Source of the DNA: Hyphomicrobiales bacterium
Lineage (GTDB): Bacteria; Pseudomonadota; Alphaproteobacteria; Rhizobiales; Rhizobiaceae
Assembly: GCA_002709005.1 (NCBI GenBank)
Contig: PAPH01000044.1
Coordinates: 186,001-250,000, forward strand
Direction of reading: 5' to 3'
DNA: 64,000 bases
The position numbers were made by a program, and so were the translations under genes. The notes under the pieces were generated by a model that did no database searches, was not told the origin of the DNA, and worked only from the letters and a program-made list of their open reading frames with translations. Below, one piece after another: positions 52,021 through 61,239 of this stretch; position 1 is the first letter of the stretch; every line of letters begins with the position of its first letter.

Positions 52021-54261
52021 TTAGCTGTCTTTCAGCTCCGGCAGCTCGAACCGTTCCGGATCGTTAAAACGCTTGAGCACATTGGTAGTGATGCGCGCAA
52101 TCTCGTTATCGTATCCGTTCCACGCCATCGAACCCGCCCAGGCGATTGATCCCGTCGAGAATACCGCGCCGCCGCCAGCTGTTTCGAAGAAGGTAAGATC
52201 GGCGCGAATGATATCCGCCTGGGTGCCGGACCAATCGGGCGTGGGGTCCAGAAGATCTTCCGGGGTCATAAGGTAAATGTCGGTGTGTCTTGTGGAGGAG
52301 GCTAGCACCAGCGCGTGCTCGGGCGTGCCCTGGCTGCGGTCTGCCCGATCAACCTCGAGCCCCGCCGCCCCGCCGCCGGCAAGGCCGAAGGCGCCGATCC
52401 TGGTGTCCGCCGAAACCCCGTCGAAGATGAACGAGACCCGCGCATCTCCCGCCGCTGCGGTGAGATGGTACGGTTCGCTGATGTCGAACCCCTGCGATGT
52501 CATGCCGACGCCGCAAAGGCGGTTCGGCGGCCGGCCGTTCTTGCGCCACAGGCCGCCATATTCTCCGGTGAAGGCGTGGTAGAACTGTCCGTGGCCAGGC
52601 TCCCAGGGACGGATGCCGGCTTCAGAACGCCGGCATTCCATGATGCCGGGCATGTCTTCGTTGAAGCTCACCACCCAGTAGAAGCCGTTGCCACCGAGAT
52701 ACATCAGCCGACCGCCCCGGTCGGTGAAGCCCTGCAGCGCCTCGATCATGTTACGGGTGTGGTATTCCGGATGGGTGCCGGTGATCAGCACGTTGTAGGC
52801 GCCCAGAAGCCGCATTCCCTCGGCGTGCAGGTCCTCGTCGGTGATGACGTCGTAGTCCTGCCCGATCGAATCGAGCCACCCTAGGATGTGGGTATCGGCG
52901 TTAAACTGCCAGACGTTGGAACCGAAGCCGCCGAGGAAGGACTTCACCTTCGGCTGCAGATCGACGATCGGCCTCAGGCGGGAACTGTGAAACACCCCGC
53001 TTTCGTCGTCGTGGACCTCATAGACCGAGAAACCTATTTCCGGATTGGCCTGGAGAAATAGGTGGTGGCGGTCGAGCTCGACGACGCGCCCCATCCCGAT
53101 TTCCGTTCCTGGCACGTCCATGCCGAGCCGGTGGTTGGCGTAGGCAAGGTAACTGCAGGTCGGAAACAGGAACGCCACGGTGTTGGCCGACCGCTGCCCG
53201 CGCGGCGGACGTAGGGCGAAGACGCAGTAATAGGCGGCATCTTCGTCGCCGTCGGGCACCAGCCGAACGGCGTAGACCCCGCTTTTCAGACCCGCCGGAA
53301 GCGCGAAAGTGAAATCGACCTCCCATTCCGCGTCATAGAGATCGGTGGAGTGAAAATGGATGGCGGTGTAGAGGTCCGGACGTTTCTTCCAGTCGAGTTC
53401 CTGTCCCCTCCACTGCCAGCCGGTCATGGCGCGCGCCGGCGCATTGTGGATCCGGCCGTCGAGCCGGAAGGGCGACACGTCGCAGATGGTCTGCGTGGTC
53501 ATTTTCAGCGAGAAATCCCATGCCGCAAGCAGGTTGGCCATCCGCGAAAGCTGCGCGAAATCGACCAGCAGCCGGCGCAGGCTGTCATGTGGCACTTCCG
53601 CGGCGAAAAGCGCGGGACGATCGATCTTGCCGTCGAAGAACCCGGTTGGCCGACCGTCCGAGCCCCGTACCGCCGCAATCAGAATTTCCTCGGCGCGGCA
53701 TTCCCCGCCGGCGGCTTTCGCGGTGGCGACCTCCGGCGCGACATCGTCGCTCGCGGCTTCGTCCTCGTGCGATACGGCGAGAGTGAGGAGGCCGCTTTTG
53801 GCGCTGTAGGAGAGCGAGACCAGATGCCAAGCGCCGGTTCTCGCCCTGCGGCGGGCCTGCAGCCACTCGCCGTGTGCTTCGGCTAGGAAGCGGCCCTCGG
53901 CGTCGATGCCGATGCGGGCGAATCCGGGTAGCGCCATGATCGTGCGATCGCGTCCGTCGAGCAACGTCGGATACACCACCGCGGCGATGGTGAAATCGGA
54001 AAGACTTGAGAGCATCCCCCGACCCGGAACGATGACGCAGGAGCCGGGATGAAACCGCTTGGCCTCCGCCTTCCGCGCACCGCCGAGATCGAGATCGATC
54101 GGCTCGTCTTTGTAGCCCGGCCCCTCGGGATTGGTGTCGCCCTGGATGATCCGGCGCAGATCAGCGCGATATTCCCGCGCGCCGAAGGAGCTCGCCATGA
54201 CCGACAAACTTTCGCCCGCGGCCACACTCAGCTTGTCGGTATAGGCAACTATTGGCAGCAT
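52021..54261 (-). CDS. N,N-dimethylformamidase-like large subunit (iron amidohydrolase)
   Basis: 746 residues resembling the DMFase large subunit (about 760). The N-terminal part (KLSVAAGESLSVMASSF, RRIIQGDTNPEGPGYKDE) and a LamG-like beta sandwich (FTIAAVVYPTLLDGRDRTIM, about 90-180) precede the catalytic domain (about 280 onwards). Residues aligning by motif with the Paracoccus DMFase mononuclear iron ligands are Tyr414 (SVYEVHDDESG), His497 and Glu499 (GTHPEYH). DMFase hydrolyses dimethylformamide to formate and dimethylamine, but family members are often mis-assigned; here the importer context points to a different amide. It lies 20 bases downstream of the small subunit. Confidence 0.85.
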   Translation of the reverse strand: MLPIVAYTDKLSVAAGESLSVMASSFGAREYRADLRRIIQGDTNPEGPGYKDEPIDLDLGGARKAEAKRFHPGSCVIVPGRGMLSSLSDFTIAAVVYPTLLDGRDRTIMALPGFARIGIDAEGRFLAEAHGEWLQARRRARTGAWHLVSLSYSAKSGLLTLAVSHEDEAASDDVAPEVATAKAAGGECRAEEILIAAVRGSDGRPTGFFDGKIDRPALFAAEVPHDSLRRLLVDFAQLSRMANLLAAWDFSLKMTTQTICDVSPFRLDGRIHNAPARAMTGWQWRGQELDWKKRPDLYTAIHFHSTDLYDAEWEVDFTFALPAGLKSGVYAVRLVPDGDEDAAYYCVFALRPPRGQRSANTVAFLFPTCSYLAYANHRLGMDVPGTEIGMGRVVELDRHHLFLQANPEIGFSVYEVHDDESGVFHSSRLRPIVDLQPKVKSFLGGFGSNVWQFNADTHILGWLDSIGQDYDVITDEDLHAEGMRLLGAYNVLITGTHPEYHTRNMIEALQGFTDRGGRLMYLGGNGFYWVVSFNEDMPGIMECRRSEAGIRPWEPGHGQFYHAFTGEYGGLWRKNGRPPNRLCGVGMTSQGFDISEPYHLTAAAGDARVSFIFDGVSADTRIGAFGLAGGGAAGLEVDRADRSQGTPEHALVLASSTRHTDIYLMTPEDLLDPTPDWSGTQADIIRADLTFFETAGGGAVFSTGSIAWAGSMAWNGYDNEIARITTNVLKRFNDPERFELPELKDS

Positions 54262-54281
54262 AAGCGCTTATCCGGTTCGTT

Positions 54282-54608
54282 CTAGGGCGTGCCCTCAAGC
54301 GACAGATCGAGTTCCTCGCCCGTCAGGTCACGCCAGCGGCGGCGGAAGATGTCGCGCTCGGCGTCCAGAAGGTCGGTATAGATGACGTCCTCGACGATCT
54401 CGACCTGTGAGCCGCGCGCCTTCGGCAATTTCGCCAGCAGCCAGATGGCGTGGCGCTGTTGGGCAACGAGAACATACTTGAATTCCCAAGCCGGTCCGCG
54501 CATGCGGTTGAGCACGCGCTGAAGCCCGGGACTGTGGTAGCCCACGGGATCGTCGAGGAACTCGCGGGCGAACTCCAGGTCGTCGCGGGTGATCTTGTAT
54601 CTGCTCAT
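54282..54608 (-). CDS. N,N-dimethylformamidase-like small subunit
   Basis: 108 residues. The segment FLDDPVGYHSPGLQRVLNRM corresponds to the NPFGY...SPYLQRVHNYFR region of DMFase small subunits, and WEFKYVLVAQQRHAIWLLAK to the following YYIYSEREWDAYRIA region. DMFase is an alpha2beta2 enzyme with the small subunit wrapping the large one. It is slightly shorter than known small subunits (about 130). It precedes the large-subunit gene by 20 bases, so the two are co-translated. Confidence 0.82.
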   Translation of the reverse strand: MSRYKITRDDLEFAREFLDDPVGYHSPGLQRVLNRMRGPAWEFKYVLVAQQRHAIWLLAKLPKARGSQVEIVEDVIYTDLLDAERDIFRRRWRDLTGEELDLSLEGTP

Positions 54609-54671
54609 GACGCGGTCCGATAAAAATGCCGGAGCGCTATGAAAGGCGCCCCGGCGGCTTCTTGCAACGCG

Positions 54672-55706
54672 TCAGTTCGCTTTGATGCGATCCCAGGCGC
54701 GCGTGTAGATCCGCAGATCCTTGCCGAGGTCTTCGAAGATCTGCAGCTTGGCGCGAACTTCCGGCGACGGATTGATCGACGGATTGGACTTGAGTTCCTC
54801 CGGCAGCAGGTCCACCGCGGCGGTGTTGACCACGCCGTTGGTCAGCCGCTCGGAATTCTTCGCGGCGTTTTCAGGCCGCATCAGGAATTCCATGAACAGC
54901 TTCGCATTGTCCGGATTGGGTGCCGTCTTGAGAAGGCAGACGTCCTCCTGGTACATCGTCGCGCCCTCCTCTGGGATTACGAAGCCCAAGAGATCAGGGT
55001 TCTGCAGCACGTTGAGGACGCCACCGACATAGTAGTGGCCGGCGGCGATGTCGCCGGAGGTCACCAGAGGGATGACGTCATAGCGGAAGGCGGCGATATT
55101 GGGCTTCTGCTCGAGGATGTAGGCCTCGGCCTTCTCCACCTCCGCCGGGTCGCGCGAATTGACCGACGCGCCGTTCATGATCAGGCCAACGCCGAGCGTC
55201 TCGCGCAGGTCGTCGAGCATTGTGATCTTGCCCGGATGCTCCTTGCCGTACTCGAAGAACTCCTTCCAGGAGGTCAGTTCCGGGATCTGCTCCTTGTTAT
55301 AAAGGATGCCGACTGCGCCCCAGGCATAAGGCAGGCAGTAGTCGCCGTTGGGGTCTTCGTGCGATCGCATCGCTCCCTTGTCGATATTCTCCCATCCCTT
55401 CATCTCGTTGGGATGCGCCGGCTGCAGGAGGTCCAGCTTCTGCATGATGTCGTGCATGTGCACCGACGGCCAGACGAGGTCGTATCCGGAAGCGCCGGCC
55501 TGAATGCGAGCCAGCATCTCCTCGTTGGTGGAATAAGTGTCGAGCGTCACATCCACGGAATATTCCTTGCTGAACGCATCGATGAGTTCGGGATTGATGT
55601 AGTCGCCCCAATTGTAGAGGCTGAGATTGCCTTCGGCCGAAGCCAGCTGCGTGGTCATCAGCAAGACTGACGCGACGCCTGCAAGTCGAGTGATCGTTCG
55701 TTTCAT
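54672..55706 (-). CDS. Polyamine-type ABC transporter substrate-binding protein
   Basis: 344 residues from MKRTITRLAGVASVLLMTTQ with a Sec signal peptide ending at LASAEG. The mature start NLSLYNWGDYINPELIDAFS is the PotD/PotF signature, with WPSVHMHDIMQKLDLLQP, LPYAWGAVGILYNKEQIP and AGHYYVGGVLNVLQNPD downstream. It captures a cationic amine in the periplasm; the ligand residues around the pocket cannot be read with certainty, so the substrate may be a derivatised polyamine. It lies 25 bases downstream of the second permease gene. Confidence 0.92.
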   Translation of the reverse strand: MKRTITRLAGVASVLLMTTQLASAEGNLSLYNWGDYINPELIDAFSKEYSVDVTLDTYSTNEEMLARIQAGASGYDLVWPSVHMHDIMQKLDLLQPAHPNEMKGWENIDKGAMRSHEDPNGDYCLPYAWGAVGILYNKEQIPELTSWKEFFEYGKEHPGKITMLDDLRETLGVGLIMNGASVNSRDPAEVEKAEAYILEQKPNIAAFRYDVIPLVTSGDIAAGHYYVGGVLNVLQNPDLLGFVIPEEGATMYQEDVCLLKTAPNPDNAKLFMEFLMRPENAAKNSERLTNGVVNTAAVDLLPEELKSNPSINPSPEVRAKLQIFEDLGKDLRIYTRAWDRIKAN

Positions 55707-55731
55707 CTTCGGTATTCCCCTTTTTACGGTT

Positions 55732-56577
55732 TCAAGGCTTTCGGTTGCGCAGCAACAGACCGACCGTCGCCACGACGAACGAGAACAGCAGAATGAGGAC
55801 CGCAAGAGCGGTTATCTGCGGCCTGATCCCTCTCCGCATCATCGCCAGGATGAAGAGGGGCAGGGTCTGCGAGCCGACCCCGGCGATGAAGTATGTGATC
55901 ACCACGTCGTCGAGCGAGATGATGAACGCGAGCAGGAAGCCGCCGACCACCCCGGGCATGATCTGCGGCAGCGTCACGCGCCGGAAGGTGGTCACGGGTC
56001 CCGCACCGAGATCTGCCGAGGCCTGCTCAAGCGTGGTGTCCATTCCCGCCAAGCGCGCCGATACGACGACGAAGACGTAGCTCGACAGGAAGGTCACATG
56101 CCCGACGATGATCGTCATCAACCCCAGTTCGAAGCCGATGCCCACGAAGAAGATCAGAAGCGAGATGCCGAGCACGATGTCCGGGATCAGCATCGGAAGC
56201 AGCAGAAGCGCTTGGTAGAAGCGTTTGGTGATGAAGTTGTAGCGGGCAATCGCGATGGCCGTCGCTGTGCCGACAATGGTGGCGATGCTTGCCGCCGTGA
56301 ACGCCACCAGGAAGCTGTTCTTGACGACCTCGAAGATCCGCTCGGGCGATTCCGTGAACGCCGCGTCGAAGGTCGTTTCCACCGCCGCGCCACCGAAGAT
56401 CGTGGCGTACCAGTCGAAGGTGAAGCCGGTCCACACCGCCATGTTGATAGGGTTGGCGTTGAACGAATAGAGCACAATCAGCCCGAGCGGCATGTACAGA
56501 AACGTCAGGAACACCAGACCGTAGACATTGAGCAGACCGCTCAGCAGCTTGAAGGAGGGCAGGAACTTGCGCATCAC
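55732..56577 (-). CDS. ABC transporter permease, PotC/PotI type
   Basis: 281 residues with six transmembrane segments. The EAA motif contacting the ATPase is in QASADLGAGPVTTFRRVTLP. The N-terminal segment LLNVYGLVFLTFLYMPLGLI is typical of PotC. Its start overlaps the upstream permease gene by 4 bases (ATGA), so translational coupling is likely. Confidence 0.93.
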   Translation of the reverse strand: MMRKFLPSFKLLSGLLNVYGLVFLTFLYMPLGLIVLYSFNANPINMAVWTGFTFDWYATIFGGAAVETTFDAAFTESPERIFEVVKNSFLVAFTAASIATIVGTATAIAIARYNFITKRFYQALLLLPMLIPDIVLGISLLIFFVGIGFELGLMTIIVGHVTFLSSYVFVVVSARLAGMDTTLEQASADLGAGPVTTFRRVTLPQIMPGVVGGFLLAFIISLDDVVITYFIAGVGSQTLPLFILAMMRRGIRPQITALAVLILLFSFVVATVGLLLRNRKP

Positions 56578-57476
56578 GCCGCCCCCCTGTTCTGCCGTGT
56601 GCTGCGGATGACCTGGAACATGACGATGATGACGACGGAGCCCATGATCAGGAGCGAGAGCGCCGCACCAAACGGCCAGTCGCGCGACTGCAGGAAGGAC
56701 CGCTCGATAAGGTTGCCGGTCATCTGGACCTTCGAACCTCCGAGGAACGCTGGAACGATGAAGTTCCCGAGCGCGGGAATAAAGACGATGATCGACCCAC
56801 CGGCAATGCCGGGAACAGTCAGCGGCAGGATGACGCGGAGAAAGGTCTGAACGGGGGGGGCGCCAAGGTCCTGGGAGGCGCGAACCAGCGAGAAGTCCAG
56901 CTTCTCGACATTGGCGTAGATTGGCAGGAACATGAATGGCGTGAAGATGTAGACCATGCCGACGATGACGGCGAAGCTCGAGAACAGCATATCGAGCGGC
57001 TGGGCGATGAGGCCGAGAGATTCCAGCGCCATGTTGATGAAGCCGCTCGGCCTGAGGAGCAATAGCCAGGCATAGATGCGCACGAGCAGATTGGCGAAGA
57101 AGGGCAGCGTGATGAGAAACAGCACGAAGCTCTTCCGCGGCTCACTCATGCGGCTGACCCAGAACGCCGCCGGGTAGCAGATCAGAAGCGAAACAAGGAC
57201 CGTCAGCAGGGCGATCTTGACCGAACCCAGGAAGATCGAAAGGTAGATCGGCTCGAAGGTCTCGTAGTCGTTGAGCGGCCAGCCGATGATCCGCCCGTAA
57301 TTATAGGGATACCAGTTCCACTCGACCCCGCCGTAAAGGCCCGGCTCGAGGAAGGAGTAGACGATCATGATCCCAAGAGGGATCAGGAAGAACACGCCGA
57401 GCAGGAGCGTGACCGGCGACAGCAGCAGCACCAGACCCTGGCGTCGTCTCGAATCTGCTGTCTTTCCGAACGCCAT
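56574..57476 (-). CDS. ABC transporter permease, PotB/PotH type
   Basis: About 300 residues from MAFGKTADSRRRQGLVLLLS. The ATG at 57476 was chosen because GAGG lies 6 bases upstream; one at 57491 overlaps the ATPase gene and lacks a ribosome site. It has six transmembrane segments and the EAA motif RASQDLGAPPVQTFLRVILP. It pairs with the following permease to form the membrane channel. Confidence 0.92.
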   Translation of the reverse strand: MAFGKTADSRRRQGLVLLLSPVTLLLGVFFLIPLGIMIVYSFLEPGLYGGVEWNWYPYNYGRIIGWPLNDYETFEPIYLSIFLGSVKIALLTVLVSLLICYPAAFWVSRMSEPRKSFVLFLITLPFFANLLVRIYAWLLLLRPSGFINMALESLGLIAQPLDMLFSSFAVIVGMVYIFTPFMFLPIYANVEKLDFSLVRASQDLGAPPVQTFLRVILPLTVPGIAGGSIIVFIPALGNFIVPAFLGGSKVQMTGNLIERSFLQSRDWPFGAALSLLIMGSVVIIVMFQVIRSTRQNRGAA

Positions 57477-57477
57477 C

Positions 57478-58587
57478 TCAGCCTCGTCCATTCGCGATCA
57501 GGTGGGCGGAATCTGGCGCATAGGCGAGACGGACATGCGCGCCGTGTTCGATATCGTTGCGGAAACCGGTCCGGTCGTGATGGTGGTAGACGATCGCCGT
57601 ACGGCCGAATCCGACATCGACGTGGAGATGGACGACGGAGCCGACAAAGATCACGTCCTTGACGCTTCCCTCGATGAGGCACGGTCCGTCGGGCGTGTCG
57701 CCGTCGACCAGTCGCAAGTGCTCGGGCCGTAGGATCAGCTTCACCTCGTCGCCTAGCCCGTAGGCACGGCTCCCGGCGCACAACCGCCGGCCGTTGCCAG
57801 TCTCCATCGTCACCAGCCCTTGCCCCGTGTCGACATCGATGATGCGGCCGGTGAACAGGTTGGAGGTTCCGACGAAATTGGCGACGAACTCGTTGTCCGG
57901 GGCGTCGTAGACCTCCGTGGGCGAGCCGAGTTGCTGGAGCCGGCCGTTCGATATCACGGCGATGCGGTCGGACATCGCCAGCGCTTCCTCCTGGTCATGG
58001 GTGACAAAGATGAAGGTGATGCCGACAGAATCCTGAAGATTCTTCAGCTCGATCTGCATGGCTTCGCGCATCTTGCGGTCGAGCGCCGACAGAGGCTCGT
58101 CGAGAAGCAGAACGCGCGGTTTGAGGATCAGCGAACGGGCCAGCGCGACGCGCTGCTGCTGGCCGCCCGACAGTTGCGCGGGACGACGGCTGCCATAGCC
58201 GACCAGCCCTACCATCTCCAACGCCTCACCGACGCGGCGGTCGCGATCGGGCTTCTTGACGCCGGCAACGTCAAGTCCATAGCCGATGTTCTGCGAGATG
58301 GTCATGTGCGGAAACAGGGCGTAGTTCTGGAACACCGTATTGAACGGCCGCCGGTGCGCCGGCACCTCCTTGAGGCTGCGTCCCTCCAGAATGATGTCTC
58401 CGCCGTCGAGGTCCTCGAAGCCGGCTATGATCTTGAGAAGCGTGGTCTTGCCGCATCCCGATGGGCCGAGAAGCGTGAGGAATTCGTTGTTGCGGACGTC
58501 AATCGAAATATCGTCCAGCGCACGAACCAGCGCGCCCTCCGGCGTCTGATACGCCTTGTGAGCCGAGGCTATTTGTAAGAAGCCCAT
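57478..58587 (-). CDS. ABC transporter ATPase, PotA type
   Basis: 369 residues. Walker A GPSGCGKTTLLKIIAGF, Q-loop NYALFPHMTISQNI, signature LSGGQQQRVALARSL, Walker B RVLLLDEPLSALD, and the H-loop FVTHDQEEAL are all intact. A C-terminal TOBE domain follows (about 250-369). It powers import. It heads the probable seven-gene operon and has an AGAGGGC ribosome site. A motif shared with the aminotransferase promoter lies 35-51 bases upstream. Confidence 0.95.
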   Translation of the reverse strand: MGFLQIASAHKAYQTPEGALVRALDDISIDVRNNEFLTLLGPSGCGKTTLLKIIAGFEDLDGGDIILEGRSLKEVPAHRRPFNTVFQNYALFPHMTISQNIGYGLDVAGVKKPDRDRRVGEALEMVGLVGYGSRRPAQLSGGQQQRVALARSLILKPRVLLLDEPLSALDRKMREAMQIELKNLQDSVGITFIFVTHDQEEALAMSDRIAVISNGRLQQLGSPTEVYDAPDNEFVANFVGTSNLFTGRIIDVDTGQGLVTMETGNGRRLCAGSRAYGLGDEVKLILRPEHLRLVDGDTPDGPCLIEGSVKDVIFVGSVVHLHVDVGFGRTAIVYHHHDRTGFRNDIEHGAHVRLAYAPDSAHLIANGRG

Positions 58588-58621
58588 AGATGCCCTCTGG
58601 TAATTTTTTTTGTTGTTTTTA

Positions 58622-58638
58622 TGGTGCTAAAAAAACAT
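58622..58638 (+). promoter_or_regulatory. Shared motif TGGNNCTAAAAAAACAT, copy 1
   Basis: TGGTGCTAAAAAAACAT lies in the 137-bp AT-rich gap between the divergent importer operon and the peptidase gene. Fifteen of 17 positions match the copy before the aminotransferase gene. Candidate operator of the cluster's GntR regulator; inferred. Confidence 0.55.
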
Positions 58639-58724
58639 ACTTTCTGCGGCATCACAATCCTATTTTTCCGATTGCGGGAAGAAACTGGCTTGAGAAGTTC
58701 CACAAGTTGAGGGGTGCACAAAAG

Positions 58725-59807
58725 ATGAGCAAAAGAGCCCGGAATTTAGGCTGGAAACTGCGCGGGAAGCCGGGCGAGAACAATGCGATCACCGACGTGG
58801 CGGGCGTGCTGGTGGGCGCCGTCACCCTCAATGAACCGGACGGCATGGTCCGCACCGGGGTGACGGCCATCCTGCCCCGCGGATACGACCCGGAAGCGCG
58901 CATCATCCCGGCAGGAATTCACGCGCTCAACGGCAACGGCGAGATGACGGGATCCCACTGGATCCGCGACGCCGGACACTTTCTCGGGCCGATCTGCATC
59001 ACCAACACCCACAGCGTCGGGATCGTCCATCACGCCGCCGTCAAATGGATGATCGCGCAATACCGCTCCGCCTTCGCCGACGAGCACCTGTGGGCCATGC
59101 CGGTGGTGGCGGAGACCTATGACGGCGTCCTCAACGACATCAACGGCCAGCATGTCCGAGAAGAACACGCGCAGGAGGCTTTAGGTACGGCGAAATCCGG
59201 CCCCGTGGCCGAGGGCAACACCGGCGGCGGCACCGGGATGATCTGCTACGAGTTCAAGGGCGGTACGGGGACCTCCTCGCGCAGGGTCGAACTCGGCGGA
59301 CGCAGTTACACCTTCGGCGTGCTCGTGCAGGCCAATCACGGCCGCCGTGATTGGCTGACGATCCTCGGCGAGCCGGTCGGACTGGAGTTAACAGACCATC
59401 GCATGTTCGACCGCGAACGGGGATCGATCATCGTCATCGTCGCCACCGATGCGCCGCTGCGCCCGGACCAGTTGAACCGGCTCGCCCGTCGTGCGGGCAT
59501 CGGCATCAGCCGCTCCGGCACACCCGGCGGCAACAATTCGGGCGACATCTTCCTCGCCTTCAGCACCGCCAACTCCCGGCCCCTGCCCCAAGCCGACGAG
59601 GCGCTGCAGCGCAGCGAGCATCTCAATGACGAAATCCTCGATGCGGCTTATGAGGCGGTGGTCGATGCGACCGATGAATCCATTCTGAACGCCATGCTGG
59701 CGGCCAGCGACATGACCACGCTTAAACCGGCGGGCCACCTGTGCAAGGCGCTCGACGGAGAGGCAGTCACGCAAATCCTGCGGCGGGCCGGCAAGCTTTC
59801 CGCTTGA
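58725..59807 (+). CDS. P1-family (DmpA-type) aminopeptidase
   Basis: 360 residues from MSKRARNLGWKLRGKPGENN. The conserved RGKPG and GPICITNTHSVG are present, with the autoprocessing site GGNNSGDIF, where Ser272 is the expected N-terminal nucleophile after cleavage at Asn271. DmpA/BapA enzymes release N-terminal residues, including D- and beta-amino acids, from peptides and amides. Divergent from the importer operon and sharing its promoter region, it may cleave an amide of the imported compound. An upstream start was rejected because that extension is AT-rich non-family sequence. Confidence 0.9.
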   Translation: MSKRARNLGWKLRGKPGENNAITDVAGVLVGAVTLNEPDGMVRTGVTAILPRGYDPEARIIPAGIHALNGNGEMTGSHWIRDAGHFLGPICITNTHSVGIVHHAAVKWMIAQYRSAFADEHLWAMPVVAETYDGVLNDINGQHVREEHAQEALGTAKSGPVAEGNTGGGTGMICYEFKGGTGTSSRRVELGGRSYTFGVLVQANHGRRDWLTILGEPVGLELTDHRMFDRERGSIIVIVATDAPLRPDQLNRLARRAGIGISRSGTPGGNNSGDIFLAFSTANSRPLPQADEALQRSEHLNDEILDAAYEAVVDATDESILNAMLAASDMTTLKPAGHLCKALDGEAVTQILRRAGKLSA

Positions 59808-59853
59808 CCGGCCCGGTCGACTTCTAATCGCGCGGCTGGAATGACTATCGTTG

Positions 59854-61224
59854 TCAGAGGCCGACGTCGGCAAAGACTTCGGTCATCGTCTCACGCAGGA
59901 CGTCGAACATCTCGTCGATCTGCGCCTCGGTGATGATGAAGGGAGGGCCGAGAACGATCGCTTGTCCGAGCGGACGGCAGATCAGGCCCTTCTCGAGCGC
60001 CTTGTTGGCGATGCGTTCGGAGACCCGAAGCTTATCGTCGAGCGCTGCCTTCGTCGCCTTGTCGGCGACCAGTTCGACCGCGCCCATCAATCCCACGCCG
60101 CGGGCTTCTCCGGCGTATTTGTGCTCGGCCAGACTATCCAGCCCGGCCAGGAAGCGCGGGCTGACGCGGCGGATATTGTCCAGCAATCCCTCGGACGTCA
60201 GGATGTCGAGCGCCTTCAGCGCGACTGCGCTTCCGAGCGGGTTGCCGCCTGCCGTGAAGCCGTGCGGAAATTCCTCTGCATTTTCCGAGACCCGGGTCAG
60301 CGCGTCGACCATCTCCGGCCCGAGGATCACCGCGCCCATGGGGAAATAGCCCGCCGTGATGCACTTCGAGGCGACGATGGCGTCCGGCTGGACATCGAAC
60401 TTCACGCTGCCCCACATCTCACCGGTTCGCCCGAAGCCGGTGATCACCTCGTCGGCGATCAGCGGGATATTGTATTTGCGCAGTATCGGCCGGATCGCCT
60501 GGAAATACCCCTCAGAAGGCGGAATGACGCCGCCGGCGCCCTGCACCGGTTCGCAGAACATGCCGGCGATGGTGTCCGGCCCTTCCTTGATGATGATCTC
60601 CTCGAGGTTTCGCGCCAGTCGTTGCGAGAACTCGAGCTCGGTCTCGCCCGGGTTTCCGAAGCGCCAGAAGTGCGGGCAATCCGCATGGATGAAGCCGGGC
60701 AGCGGCAGGCCGAATTCGGCGTTGTAAGCCTTTCCGGTCATCGATGCAGTAGCCACGGTCACGCCGTGATAGGCGTTAACTCTAGTGATGATCTTGCGGC
60801 GCTGCGGCTGGCCATTGCGGCGATGGAGCATCCAGAGCATCTTGACGACGGTGTCGTTGGCTTCCGAGCCCGAGTTTGTGTAGTACACCTTGCCCCGCTC
60901 GAAGGGTGAGATCTCTACCAGCTTTTCCGACAAGGCCACGGTCGTGTCGGCAATGCGTCCAAAAAACGCATGATACCCGGGAAACCGACGTGCCTGATCG
61001 CAGATCGCCTCGATCAGTCCGGGATGGTTGAACCCCGCTACATTGTTCCAGAGCCCCGAATTGGCATCCATGTAGCTCTTGCCGTGGACATCGAAGACAT
61101 GAATGCCCTCGCCATGGGTGAGAACCACCGGTCCGTTCGTGTTCAGTGTTTCCAGGTCGGTAAAACCGTGGAACACGCTTTCCAGGTCCCGTTGCTCCCA
61201 GGAATTTCCGACGTGGCTGTGCAT
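59854..61224 (-). CDS. Class III (omega) aminotransferase
   Basis: 456 residues from the ATG at 61224 (MHSHVGNSWEQRDLESVFHG). A TTG 11 codons upstream would put the shared operator-like motif inside the gene and was not chosen. Fold type I PLP enzyme: YYTNSGSEANDTVVKM, NAYHGVT, LIADEVITGFGRTG (Asp258) and the Schiff-base Lys287 in ASKCITAGYFPMGAV. It is of the polyamine/taurine:pyruvate aminotransferase type and would oxidatively remove a terminal amine to an aldehyde. It converges on the peptidase gene (46-base gap). Confidence 0.9.
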   Translation of the reverse strand: MHSHVGNSWEQRDLESVFHGFTDLETLNTNGPVVLTHGEGIHVFDVHGKSYMDANSGLWNNVAGFNHPGLIEAICDQARRFPGYHAFFGRIADTTVALSEKLVEISPFERGKVYYTNSGSEANDTVVKMLWMLHRRNGQPQRRKIITRVNAYHGVTVATASMTGKAYNAEFGLPLPGFIHADCPHFWRFGNPGETELEFSQRLARNLEEIIIKEGPDTIAGMFCEPVQGAGGVIPPSEGYFQAIRPILRKYNIPLIADEVITGFGRTGEMWGSVKFDVQPDAIVASKCITAGYFPMGAVILGPEMVDALTRVSENAEEFPHGFTAGGNPLGSAVALKALDILTSEGLLDNIRRVSPRFLAGLDSLAEHKYAGEARGVGLMGAVELVADKATKAALDDKLRVSERIANKALEKGLICRPLGQAIVLGPPFIITEAQIDEMFDVLRETMTEVFADVGL

Positions 61225-61239
61225 GTTGAATTTCTCATA

